Source: Fibrobacter sp. UBA4223 (GTDB lineage: Bacteria; Fibrobacterota; Fibrobacteria; Fibrobacterales; Fibrobacteraceae). From it: a stretch of 64,000 bases of DNA. The notes under the pieces are model-generated. The model was given only the letters and a program-made list of their open reading frames with translations, was not told the DNA's origin and searched no databases. Shown here piece after piece: positions 51,382 through 59,241 of the stretch (within the stretch, counting starts at the first letter, position 1; every line of letters starts with the position of its first letter). The stretch covers positions 1 to 64,000 of the forward strand of contig DFTB01000010.1 of the NCBI GenBank assembly GCA_002382975.1, read 5' to 3'. Position numbers and translations under genes: made by a program.

Positions 51382-52224
51382 GTGAACGCTTTGCGGTGGA
51401 AAAAGTTTTTTTTGAGTCTGGTGGCCTTGCCCTTGATGGTGTGGGCGGCGGGAACGCCTGCGCCGGAAGAGGCCCACTACGATGTCTCCTGGTCCAAGGA
51501 CATGCCGGTCACTTTCTTGTCGGCGTTCACGGCCTTCTTTGGCAATTACCGCTACACCCAGATGGAAAAGCCCGAGCCGGGGGACTACCGGTCGGTTTCG
51601 GAGCTGCTTCCCTGGGATAGGTCCCTGGCGGGGCGATACAGCGAGCCTGCCGACAAGGCGAGCAAGTGGGCGGCTGCTTTGGGGGTGGCGCCGCTGGCTC
51701 TCGCGGGTTATTCTTATGGAGTGGGGGACGCCTCCGGGCAGGATGCCGCCGGTTTTACCCTGATGTTTGCCCAGGCACTTGCCCTCCAGTCGGGCATAAA
51801 CCTGATGGTCCGTTCCATGGAATTCTGGCCCAGGCCCTATGTCTATGCCAAGGACGGTTACGGCTCCGGCAGTCGCAAGGCGGTGGAACGGGCCGAAAAG
51901 GCGGATGCCGAGGCCTACGGGAGTTTTTATAGCGGGCACGCTTCGGCGGCCTTTACGGTGGCGGTGTTTACCGGGGAGTGGTTCAGCGAAATGTACCCCC
52001 AGTCGCCTTTTAGGGGTGTGGTGTGGGCAGGGGCGCTTTCGGCGGCGGCCCTGGAAGGGGTTTTGCGGATAGCGGCGGGCAAGCACTACCCCACGGATGT
52101 GGTGGTGGGGGCCCTGGTGGGTTCTGGTGTGAGTCTTGCGGTAATCGAAATCCACAAAAAACGGGATGAAAGGTTCTCCCTTTGGGTGTACCCTGGGGCG
52201 GCAGGCCTTACAATCCGCATATAA
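51382..52224 (+). CDS. PAP2-family phosphatase
   Basis: A 280-residue exported or membrane phosphatase, with an N-terminal signal-like helix (FFLSLVALPLMVWAAG). The three PAP2 motifs are present: RSMEFWPRPY near 153 (in place of K-x6-RP), FYSGHASAAF near 185 and RIAAGKHYPTDVVVG near 230 (SR-x5-H-x3-D with R/H/D retained). PAP2 enzymes remove phosphate from lipid phosphates such as undecaprenyl diphosphate. It starts with GTG and is divergent from the ArsR-methyltransferase gene. Confidence 0.82.
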   Translation: MNALRWKKFFLSLVALPLMVWAAGTPAPEEAHYDVSWSKDMPVTFLSAFTAFFGNYRYTQMEKPEPGDYRSVSELLPWDRSLAGRYSEPADKASKWAAALGVAPLALAGYSYGVGDASGQDAAGFTLMFAQALALQSGINLMVRSMEFWPRPYVYAKDGYGSGSRKAVERAEKADAEAYGSFYSGHASAAFTVAVFTGEWFSEMYPQSPFRGVVWAGALSAAALEGVLRIAAGKHYPTDVVVGALVGSGVSLAVIEIHKKRDERFSLWVYPGAAGLTIRI

Positions 52225-52289
52225 CATTTTATTGTAAGTTTCGTTTTTTAATTTGGGATATATATTTGTAGGTGGAATTGAGGTTGTTT

Positions 52290-53303
52290 ATGATGAGAAT
52301 TTGGGTTCGCTTGACCGTGGTCGTGGCACTGTCTTTTGCATTTGCCTGTGCTGCCTCGGTCAAGGACAGCCGCGACGGGCGCACCTACAAGATGATGCCC
52401 TCCGGAAAGCTCAACTGGTTTACGAGCAATGTTTCTTTAGACGGCAAGCCCGATTTCAAGGACCGGGCGAAGGTCAGTTTCTACAAGAAGGAATCCTGGT
52501 CCAGGCTTTGCCCCGCAGGGACTCATCTTCCGGATTTGAAGGAATGGAACGACCTTGCCGAAGACAAGTTCATGGGGCCCCGTAAAAAACAGAATGCCAA
52601 GGCTTTTGCAGGAAATACCCGTGGCTATTACGACATGTCCAAAAAGAACCCGAAGGTCCAGGGGAAAGATGCGGCCTACTTCGCCATAGCGGGGGATGTC
52701 GGAAAATCGGGCATACAGGCGCTGATGCTGGACCTGAAACGCGGGAGTTTCCAGAAGGTGAACCTGCCCAAGGAATCCGTGGTGGCCGTGCGTTGCGTAG
52801 GGGAGCGGGACCTGCTTGCCGAAAAGAACATCTCCAAAGACGACATGCTCATGACGGATACTCGCGACGAAAGACAGTACAAGGTGAAAATCGTGGGCGA
52901 CAAGATTTGGATGGTGCAGAACATCCGCTACGGGCTGACGGACGCCAAGACCCAGTGCCTGCTAGAAGATATGGAACTGTGCAAGAAATACGGACGGTTC
53001 TATACCCACAGCGAAGCCAAGAAGGCCTGTCCCAAGGGCTGGCACCTGCCCGACGATGGCGAGTGGCGGGATTTCCAGAAGGAACGCTCCCAGTGGGACT
53101 GGAACAGCATGGGTGTAGGCGGCTGCAAGGACTGGGACCAGTATTGCGACGGGACCAATACCGGACACTACTGGTCTGCCACTTCTATCAAGCGCAATAC
53201 GGGTCGTTCCTGGGAATTTAGGCGCGAGGCCCGGAGCATCAACCGCACCGACGAGAGTATCCGCAAGGGACTGTACGTGCGCTGCGTTGCGGACATGCGG
53301 TAG
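52290..53303 (+). CDS. Exported protein with two FISUMP domains
   Basis: A 337-residue protein with an N-terminal signal sequence (RLTVVVALSFAFACAASVK); FACA could serve as a weak lipobox. The first FISUMP module starts at SVKDSRDGRTYKMM and includes CPAGTHLPDLKEWNDLA, then VVAVRCVGE. The second starts at DTRDERQYKVKIVGDKIWMVQNIRYG and includes CPKGWHLPDDGEWRDF, YWSATSIKRN and YVRCVADM. So the domain is duplicated in tandem, the first copy being shortened. Function unknown. ATG at 52290 is preferred over an upstream GTG. Confidence 0.8.
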   Translation: MMRIWVRLTVVVALSFAFACAASVKDSRDGRTYKMMPSGKLNWFTSNVSLDGKPDFKDRAKVSFYKKESWSRLCPAGTHLPDLKEWNDLAEDKFMGPRKKQNAKAFAGNTRGYYDMSKKNPKVQGKDAAYFAIAGDVGKSGIQALMLDLKRGSFQKVNLPKESVVAVRCVGERDLLAEKNISKDDMLMTDTRDERQYKVKIVGDKIWMVQNIRYGLTDAKTQCLLEDMELCKKYGRFYTHSEAKKACPKGWHLPDDGEWRDFQKERSQWDWNSMGVGGCKDWDQYCDGTNTGHYWSATSIKRNTGRSWEFRREARSINRTDESIRKGLYVRCVADMR

Positions 53304-53321
53304 GTTGTAGCGTAGAAGCGA

Positions 53322-53348
53322 AAAAGCCGTGCCAAGGGCGCGGCTTTT
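53322..53348. terminator. Bidirectional terminator
   Basis: Twelve base pairs (AAAAGCCGTGCC with GGCGCGGCTTTT, one G-T pair) around AAG. A and T runs at the two ends suit both the FISUMP gene and the convergent gene at 53369. Confidence 0.85.
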
Positions 53349-53368
53349 GATGTTTTTGGCGCGAACGG

Positions 53369-54169
53369 TTACCTGTACTGTGCGCTCCAGCGGCGCTTGA
53401 AGCGGGGCTCGTCCAGGACTTTTGCCCAGATGAATCCCTTGCGCACATCGGCGATGTTCCTTGTGGATACAGCGGGCTTGCGGAGCATTTGGGCGGTTTC
53501 GCTGTCGCCTGTGGAGTCCGCATAGCCTTCGCCTGCAAATGCGGCGGCAGATTCCCGGGCGGATTTGGCCCGTTCTTCAAGGGCGTTCAGTTTCTGCTGG
53601 CGTTCAAGTTCCTGACGACGGGCTTCTTCGTGCGCGGCATCGATTTCGTTCTTTCGGGAATCTTCTTGTTCCTGGGCGGTGCGTTGTTCTCGGTTGAGCA
53701 AGTTGTCCAGTTCTTCGATGTCATGCACCAGGACGTCGCAATCTCCTTCGCCCATGTCGTGACCCACGATGTGGTGGGCCTGCAGGTCCATCAGCATTTC
53801 GGCGGCGGTGTTTTCGTCAACGTCAAAGGAATCCATTAAAAATTCCAGGTTGACAAAATCAACATCGATGACCACCTCTGCGATGTCGCGAAGGGTCAGT
53901 TGCTCAGAATGCTTGCGTTGCACCGGGGGCGTGGGCGGCTCAATATTGCCTTGAGTCGCCTGCCTCTGTGCGTCTTCGAACTGCCGGATCAAATCCTGCA
54001 AGGAACGCGGGGGACGCTGCTCCTGCGTTTCGTCTTGGGATTCGTAGCTGTCGTCATCTTCCGGCTGGTACTGGGGAGGCTGCTGTTGCCGCTTGTTTCT
54101 GCTGGCTGCAACCTTCTTGATGACGACATCCAAAACCCAGATGCCTATGAGGATGAGTAGTCCTTCCAT
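53369..54169 (-). CDS. Membrane-anchored coiled-coil protein with a winged-helix-like segment
   Basis: A 266-residue protein with an N-terminal helix (LLILIGIWVLDVVI), a Gln/Pro/Glu-rich spacer, then a region at about 92-160 (LRDIAEVVIDVDFVNLEFLMDSFDVDENTAAEMLMDLQAHHIVGHDM). This recalls the FtsK gamma winged helix, where L-x-x-x-F-x-(I/V)-x-x-x-x-A is followed by E-x-x-G-(I/V)-VG. A charged coiled coil (165-215) and a basic C-terminus ending RKGFIWAKVLDEPRFKRRW follow. The winged-helix reading is tentative. A role at the membrane in DNA or division is a guess. Confidence 0.6.
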   Translation of the reverse strand: MEGLLILIGIWVLDVVIKKVAASRNKRQQQPPQYQPEDDDSYESQDETQEQRPPRSLQDLIRQFEDAQRQATQGNIEPPTPPVQRKHSEQLTLRDIAEVVIDVDFVNLEFLMDSFDVDENTAAEMLMDLQAHHIVGHDMGEGDCDVLVHDIEELDNLLNREQRTAQEQEDSRKNEIDAAHEEARRQELERQQKLNALEERAKSARESAAAFAGEGYADSTGDSETAQMLRKPAVSTRNIADVRKGFIWAKVLDEPRFKRRWSAQYR

Positions 54170-54174
54170 AATAG

Positions 54175-54202
54175 TTATCAGTTGTCAGTTATGAGTGCTG
54201 AG
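54175..54202. repeat. Four heptamers at the 3' end of the four-helix-bundle gene
   Basis: TTATCAG, TTGTCAG, TTATGAG and TGCTGAG follow each other. They encode the last residues and stop of the minus-strand gene. They are inverted relative to the tract at 54554-54598. Confidence 0.75.
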
Positions 54203-54565
54203 TTTTTTGTTAAAAGAAAGCATCATTTTTCTGATTTCGGTGATGTTCTTGCTTAGTGATTTCCAAGTCTCCTCGGTTATATATTTTAAATCTTTGGCCA
54301 AAATGAGCTGGTATTCTACTTCAGATGATGAGCCTATTGCCATTTGGATGAAATGTGCAAAATCTTTATTTGTTCGCCGTCCACAACCTTCTGCAATGTT
54401 TGTCGGAATGGACGATGCCGCTCGTCTTATTTGCGTGGTCAGGGTGAACAACTCGCTTTTAGGAAAGTCATTTTCGGTGATTTTGTAAATGGACAAAACC
54501 AGCGAGTGACTTTTTTTCCAAATTTCAAGAGATTGAAAATCCTGCACATTTACCTCACAACTCAT
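54185..54565 (-). CDS. Four-helix-bundle protein (S23/23S rRNA intervening-sequence family)
   Basis: A 126-residue all-helical protein: FQSLEIWKKSHSLVLSIYKITENDFPKSELFTLTTQIRRAASSIPTNIAEG, then FAHFIQMAIGSSSEVEYQLILAKDL. The TTQIRRAA-x-SIP-x-NIAEG motif is that of the TIGR02436-type four-helix bundles, related to DGR accessory protein Avd and to proteins encoded in 23S rRNA intervening sequences. The base composition is AT-richer than its neighbours. Both ends of the gene lie inside inverted heptamer tracts: the ATG is within one and the stop within the other. A GTG at 54547 could be the true start. Confidence 0.82.
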   Translation of the reverse strand: MSCEVNVQDFQSLEIWKKSHSLVLSIYKITENDFPKSELFTLTTQIRRAASSIPTNIAEGCGRRTNKDFAHFIQMAIGSSSEVEYQLILAKDLKYITEETWKSLSKNITEIRKMMLSFNKKLSTHN

Positions 54566-54598
54566 AACTCACAACTCATAACTCATGACTCATGACTA
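54554..54598. repeat. Six CTCAYRA heptamers between floA stop and the next gene
   Basis: CTCACAA, CTCATAA, CTCACAA, CTCATAA, CTCATGA and CTCATGA run without gaps up to the floA stop (TAG on the minus strand). On that strand each unit contains TGAG, so stop codons appear in all three frames. Confidence 0.8.
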
Positions 54599-55570
54599 CT
54601 TGGCGGCTTCGCCGCCAGCCCCGATTTCCTTCCTCATCTGGGTGTCGGCTTCGATGTTCTTCAGGTTGTAGTAGTCCATCACGCCCAGTTTGCCGTCGCG
54701 GAGTGCGGTTGCCATGGCCATGGGGATCTGGGCTTCGGCCTCCACCAGCTTCGCCTTCATTTCCATGACCTTGGCCTTCATTTCCTGTTCGGCGGCGTAC
54801 GCCATGGCGCGGCGTTCTTCGGCTTTGGCCTGGGCAATCTTCTTGTCTGCCTCGGCACGGTCGGTTTCCAGGATGGCACCGATGTTTTGGCCCACGTCCA
54901 CGTCGGCGATGTCGATGGAGAGAATTTCGAAAGCGGTCCCTGCATCTAGGCCGGAGGCGAGAACCTTCTTGGAAATCATGTTCGGGTTTTCCAGCACTTC
55001 CTTGTGGCTTATTGCAGAACCGATGGAAGACACGATGCCTTCACCAACGCGGGCGATAACCGTCTCTTCGCCGGCGCCACCCACCAGCTTCTGGATGCTG
55101 GCGCGCACGGTAATACGGGTAATGGCATGCAGCTGGATACCGTCGAGAGCCACTGCAGAGACTTTCGGGGTAGTAATCACCTTCGGGTTCACGGACATCT
55201 GCACGGCTTCCAGCACGTTACGGCCGGCGAGGTCGATGGCTGCGGCTTCCTTGAAGTCCAGCTTGATGTTTGCCTTGTTGGCGGCAATGAGCGCCTGAAT
55301 CACCCGGAGCACGTTACCGCGGCTAAGGTAGTGGGCTTCCAGCAGGTTCGTATCGACCGGGAGGCCGGCCTTGCAGCTCAAAATGCGGGCTTCCACAATC
55401 ACCTGGGGAGGCACTTTACGGAGTCGCATACCGATAAGCTGGAAAATGCTCACGTTTGCCCTGGAGAACAAGGCCTGGAGCCAGAGGCTGAAGAACTTGC
55501 CGATGAAGGCGAGCAAGATGATAACGGCAATGGCCGCGATGATGATTCCGATGATTAAGAGAGTTTCCAT
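54596..55570 (-). CDS. floA: Flotillin-like protein FloA
   Basis: A 324-residue membrane-associated protein that organises membrane microdomains. An N-terminal hairpin helix ([21 protein letters not shown]) is followed by the conserved [21 protein letters not shown], an SPFH/flotillin-like domain, and a C-terminal Ala/Glu/Lys-rich coiled coil ([32 protein letters not shown]). This is the standard FloA/YqfA arrangement and length. It lies 57 bases downstream of an NfeD-family gene, the usual partner. GGAG precedes the ATG. Confidence 0.94.
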   Translation of the reverse strand: METLLIIGIIIAAIAVIILLAFIGKFFSLWLQALFSRANVSIFQLIGMRLRKVPPQVIVEARILSCKAGLPVDTNLLEAHYLSRGNVLRVIQALIAANKANIKLDFKEAAAIDLAGRNVLEAVQMSVNPKVITTPKVSAVALDGIQLHAITRITVRASIQKLVGGAGEETVIARVGEGIVSSIGSAISHKEVLENPNMISKKVLASGLDAGTAFEILSIDIADVDVGQNIGAILETDRAEADKKIAQAKAEERRAMAYAAEQEMKAKVMEMKAKLVEAEAQIPMAMATALRDGKLGVMDYYNLKNIEADTQMRKEIGAGGEAAK

Positions 55571-55627
55571 GGTTTTTCTCCGGTATTTTATTTCAAAATT
55601 TAATTCAGTATATCGAATGCCGAAATC

Positions 55628-57214
55628 TTAATTGTCCAGCACCACCCAAATATGCCCTTCTTGCACGGATTCCACCTTTACTTTTGTGCCGGCCTCGATG
55701 ATTTCGCCGTGGGTCTGAACGTCAAAGAGCTTGGTGCTGCCATCGGGCATGGTAAAGCTGGCTTGGCCTACGGGGCGTAAGAATGTCTTGGCTTCGCCAA
55801 TGGCACCTACGGCAATTTCCTGCACGGCCTCGGTGGGGGAGGCGGCGGTTTCCAGGTCCGTCTTGAGCATGGGAGTCCAGCCTTCGGGCAAGAGCGGTAT
55901 CAGGTACTTGCTGGCGGCGATGGGGAACACCAGCGCAATAGCCGCACAAGCTAGCATATAGAACAGCCCGAACAGCCAGGGAGTGGCGTCGAAGGTGGTC
56001 TCTACGGTTTCGGGGACGAACTCCGGAATTTCCTCTGGCGAGAAACTCAGCGCAAGGGCCAGAATCATGCAGATGATACCGCCTACGCCAAAGAGGAACG
56101 TCCCCGGCATCACGAAAATTTCTACCAGGAACAGCACCACGCCGGCCACAAGAAGTATGGCGGGAATGTAGCCGTCCAGTTGCGGCGCAAACTGCCCCAG
56201 GAACACGATGCCGATAAGGATAAGCCCGATGATTCCGAAAAGCCCGAAACCGGGGGTCTTGAATTCGATGTAAAGGGCGCCGAACCCGAGAATCAGGAGG
56301 ATTCCCGCAATGGCCGCAATGGCCGAGGCGATGTCTTCGCCGAGAGTGGTTTCTACTTCGCTACGGCTTTCGATGGCAAGGCTCGTCTCGAATTCGTTAC
56401 GGTCCTTAAAAGTCCCCTTGGAAAATCCCAGTTCCAGGGCTTCCTGGTCGGTCATGGTCAAGAGTTCGCCCTCTTTTACGAGAATCTTGGGAGCGCCCCA
56501 GAAGGCCTTGCTTGCACTATCCAGCACGGCGTACTTCTGCCCTTCGATAATGAGGGTGGTATCCCGTTCCGTCTTTTTGCCCTTGTCCAGCTTGGCGGTG
56601 AGCTCGAGCACTTCGAGTTCGGGTGTCACGAAGGCGGAACTCAAGAGTTCCGGGTAGCCGTTGCGCTGGGCCAGGTTCCTGAACTTGGCCCGCAGGGGCG
56701 ACTGGATTTTTTCGCCTACGATTTGCGGGGTGCCGTCGCCGCCTTGCACAATGGGGGCGCAGTCCCCGATGGTGGTGGCTTCAAGCATGTAAAGTTTCTT
56801 GCAGGCGAGAGCAATGAGGCTTCCTGCGCTGATGGCCTTCTTTTTCACCAGGGCGATGGTTTCGGGACCCTTGACTGCCATGATGGTGTCCACCAGGTCG
56901 AAGGCGGCATCCAGGCGGCCTCCGAAGGTGTTGATTTCAAAGACGATGTAGTCCGGCTTTTCCTTGAGGGCATCGTCGATGGCCCTGGCGCAGAAGTCGT
57001 ACATGGAAGGTTCTACGTCGCCTTCCAGCTTGATCCATACGGCGTGTTTCTTCTTGAGTTCCTGGATGTCGGAAACTTTGGCCTTGTCGGTGTCAAGAAC
57101 CACAGTGTCTGTGGAGCTGGTCTTGGCGGAATCGGTAGCCACTGCGGTGGTATCTGCCGCTGCTAGGGAGACGAACAGCAGGATTGCTGAAATAAGACTA
57201 AAAAACTTGCTCAT
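55628..57214 (-). CDS. NfeD-family membrane serine protease (ClpP-like)
   Basis: A 528-residue protein. It has a signal sequence (FSLISAILLFVSLAAA), then a ClpP-class protease domain at about 55-240 with FEINTFGGRLDAAFDLVDTI and the catalytic Ser in KKAISAGSLIALAC. About five membrane helices lie at 290-435, and a C-terminal OB-fold NfeD domain covers 460-528 (GEAKTFLRPVGQASF through VQEGHIWVVLDN). NfeD1b-type proteins pair with flotillins and may trim membrane partners. It is upstream of floA in the same operon. TATATT lies six bases before the ATG. Confidence 0.9.
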   Translation of the reverse strand: MSKFFSLISAILLFVSLAAADTTAVATDSAKTSSTDTVVLDTDKAKVSDIQELKKKHAVWIKLEGDVEPSMYDFCARAIDDALKEKPDYIVFEINTFGGRLDAAFDLVDTIMAVKGPETIALVKKKAISAGSLIALACKKLYMLEATTIGDCAPIVQGGDGTPQIVGEKIQSPLRAKFRNLAQRNGYPELLSSAFVTPELEVLELTAKLDKGKKTERDTTLIIEGQKYAVLDSASKAFWGAPKILVKEGELLTMTDQEALELGFSKGTFKDRNEFETSLAIESRSEVETTLGEDIASAIAAIAGILLILGFGALYIEFKTPGFGLFGIIGLILIGIVFLGQFAPQLDGYIPAILLVAGVVLFLVEIFVMPGTFLFGVGGIICMILALALSFSPEEIPEFVPETVETTFDATPWLFGLFYMLACAAIALVFPIAASKYLIPLLPEGWTPMLKTDLETAASPTEAVQEIAVGAIGEAKTFLRPVGQASFTMPDGSTKLFDVQTHGEIIEAGTKVKVESVQEGHIWVVLDN

Positions 57215-57220
57215 ACTCTC

Positions 57221-57226
57221 AATATA
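57221..57226 (-). promoter_or_regulatory. Candidate -10 box TATATT of the nfeD-floA operon (leaderless)
   Basis: On the minus strand TTTTTG, 23 bases, TATATT, six bases, ATG at 57214. There is no ribosome binding site. Confidence 0.5.
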
Positions 57227-57391
57227 CGAAGATTTTCGCTTGAAATATTCAAAAAGAAGAGAAAATGCCGAAAAATGCCCGTGCGATTTATGGGTGATTA
57301 TTCCAAGTTGGAGTAAAGAACCCGTTTTTTTATGAGTAAACTAATGATTTTAAAGGTATCTTCTATATAACGCTTGCCCGGCGGTAGCGAG

Positions 57392-59230
57392 ATGAAACAG
57401 TTCCAGTTTGATTATCACAGTATCACGTCCCTGACTCGGGATCTCGAAAAGGTTCGCCTTTGGTACAAGTCAAAGAGCTGTTCTAATGTTGTTTTCCAGA
57501 TATATTCCGATTCCCTGGACCGGGGGCAGATGGAACTGGTCAGCAATGTCATCACAAGGACCATCCCCCACGCCATCTGCATGGGTTGCTCCACCAACGG
57601 AAACATCGTAGAAGGAAGATTGTCCTCTACAACCATATCCGTAGTCTGTACCATTTTGGAAAAGCCCACTACGAAGGTGAAGCTGTTGCAGTACACCCTG
57701 AATGGCGAAACAGCGCTGGACGTGGTGGAAAATATCAAGCGGGAAGTCAAGGAAAATCCCTGGGTCAAGGGGGTGGAGCTGCAACTGACTATTCGCGGCA
57801 TGTCCTTGACTCCCCTTTGCGATGCACTCCACGATGTAGATGAATCGATAGCCATTTTTGGCGGAGGTGCCTTTAACCCGGACCTGTCCAAGAACGATGC
57901 CTGCGTCTTTTCGAATGTAGGGGGGTATTCGGAACGGGGAATCCTTGTCCTTTTGATAGGAGGCGAAGACTTACATATCTACACCACGCATATCGCTGGC
58001 TGGAAACCCCTCGGCAGGGAATTCCTGGTAACAAAGGCTCAAAATGCCCTCCTGTTTGAACTGGACAGCAAGCCCGCTTACGAAATTTATTACCGCTATT
58101 TGAAAATCTTGAATGACGAACATTTTTTCGCCAATACGCTGGAATTCCCATTCTTTTACAAGCACAACGGCATAGATATTCTCCGGGCCCCTGTCCATTG
58201 CAACGAAGACGGCACTCTGGTCATGACCTCGGACATTGACGAGAATGTCAAGGCCCGCCTTGCCTATGGCGACCCCTGGACAATCCTGGACTGTATTCGT
58301 AAGGACGGAAAAAAAATAGGGGAGTTCAAGCCCGATATCATCAAGGTCTTTTCCTGTGCGGCCCGTCGTTCTTTTTGGGGAAAAGAAGAAATCAGTAACG
58401 AGACCCTTCCGTTCCAGAGTATCGCCCCTACATCGGGCTTTTACACCGCCGGCGAATTTTTGAGGACTAACGGTTTTGTAAACCAGCACAACGTGACGCT
58501 GGTGATTGCCGCCATGCGTGAAGGCGATGGCGACGATAGTCACAAGTTTGATATGGCGGAGGACTCGTTCTCGGGCCAGGTTTCCATGATTAACCGCCTT
58601 GCCACCTTTATCGATGCGGCCACTCAGGAACTGGCGCAGGCAAATGCGAAGCTGTCCCTGATGGCCATTACGGACCCCCTTTCGCACCTGTTCAACCGTG
58701 GCGAAATCCAGCGCTGTATCAAGGAATGCATAGCGGAGAAAACGCCTGCGTGCCTTGTGATGATGGATATTGACAATTTCAAGAAGATTAACGACACCTA
58801 CGGCCACAAGGAAGGGGACAACGTCATTATCGGCATCTCCAACGTCTTGAAAAAGACGGTGGATGAAACGGGGCTTTCGGGAATAGACTCGTCGGATTAC
58901 AGGGTGATGGAAGACGACGATGATTTTGATGAAACCAGCCGTGGACTGCGGGAATCGATTTTAACGGTGAAATCGCCTATTGGTCGTTGGGGCGGCGAAG
59001 AATTTATGGTGCTTTTGCGTGAGACGCCTATTGAAAAGGCTCTTGATTTTGCAGAAAAAGTTCGCAAGGCCTTCAATGAAATGGAGTTCGAAAAGGCGGG
59101 TCACCGTAGCGTAAGCGTTGGCGTGGTGAAAATCCAGGAGGGCGAATCTGCCGACTCGGCCTATGTCCGTGTGGACCAGGCCCTTTACAAGGCCAAGGAA
59201 AATGGACGAAACCAGGTGTTTCAGGCATAA
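57392..59230 (+). CDS. FIST sensor and GGDEF diguanylate cyclase
   Basis: A 612-residue soluble signalling protein. Residues 20-380 are the FIST N and C domains (MGCSTNGNIVEG, FGGGAFNPD, and PTSGFYTAGEFLRTNGFVNQHNVTLVI), thought to bind small ligands such as amino acids. A short coiled linker leads to a GGDEF domain from about 425: ITDPLSHLFNRGEI, VMMDIDNFKKINDTYGHKEGD and GRWGGEEFMVLL. The active-site GGEEF is intact, so it should make cyclic-di-GMP. The usual RxxD product-inhibition site before GGEEF is missing. An acidic insert of about 33 residues (with MEDDDDFDE) sits between GHKEGD and GGEEF. ATG at 57392. Confidence 0.88.
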   Translation: MKQFQFDYHSITSLTRDLEKVRLWYKSKSCSNVVFQIYSDSLDRGQMELVSNVITRTIPHAICMGCSTNGNIVEGRLSSTTISVVCTILEKPTTKVKLLQYTLNGETALDVVENIKREVKENPWVKGVELQLTIRGMSLTPLCDALHDVDESIAIFGGGAFNPDLSKNDACVFSNVGGYSERGILVLLIGGEDLHIYTTHIAGWKPLGREFLVTKAQNALLFELDSKPAYEIYYRYLKILNDEHFFANTLEFPFFYKHNGIDILRAPVHCNEDGTLVMTSDIDENVKARLAYGDPWTILDCIRKDGKKIGEFKPDIIKVFSCAARRSFWGKEEISNETLPFQSIAPTSGFYTAGEFLRTNGFVNQHNVTLVIAAMREGDGDDSHKFDMAEDSFSGQVSMINRLATFIDAATQELAQANAKLSLMAITDPLSHLFNRGEIQRCIKECIAEKTPACLVMMDIDNFKKINDTYGHKEGDNVIIGISNVLKKTVDETGLSGIDSSDYRVMEDDDDFDETSRGLRESILTVKSPIGRWGGEEFMVLLRETPIEKALDFAEKVRKAFNEMEFEKAGHRSVSVGVVKIQEGESADSAYVRVDQALYKAKENGRNQVFQA

Positions 59231-59241
59231 GGAGACGAGAG

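Noticed and set aside
51352..52227. N-terminal extension of the ArsR-methyltransferase (frame open to 52227)
   Set aside because: It is antisense to the PAP2 gene, rich in Arg, His, Pro and Gly as expected of a shadow frame, and the ArsR domain starts naturally at 51351.
54185..54565. Diversity-generating retroelement (Avd-like protein)
   Set aside because: The protein family is related, but no reverse transcriptase, template repeat or variable repeat lies nearby.
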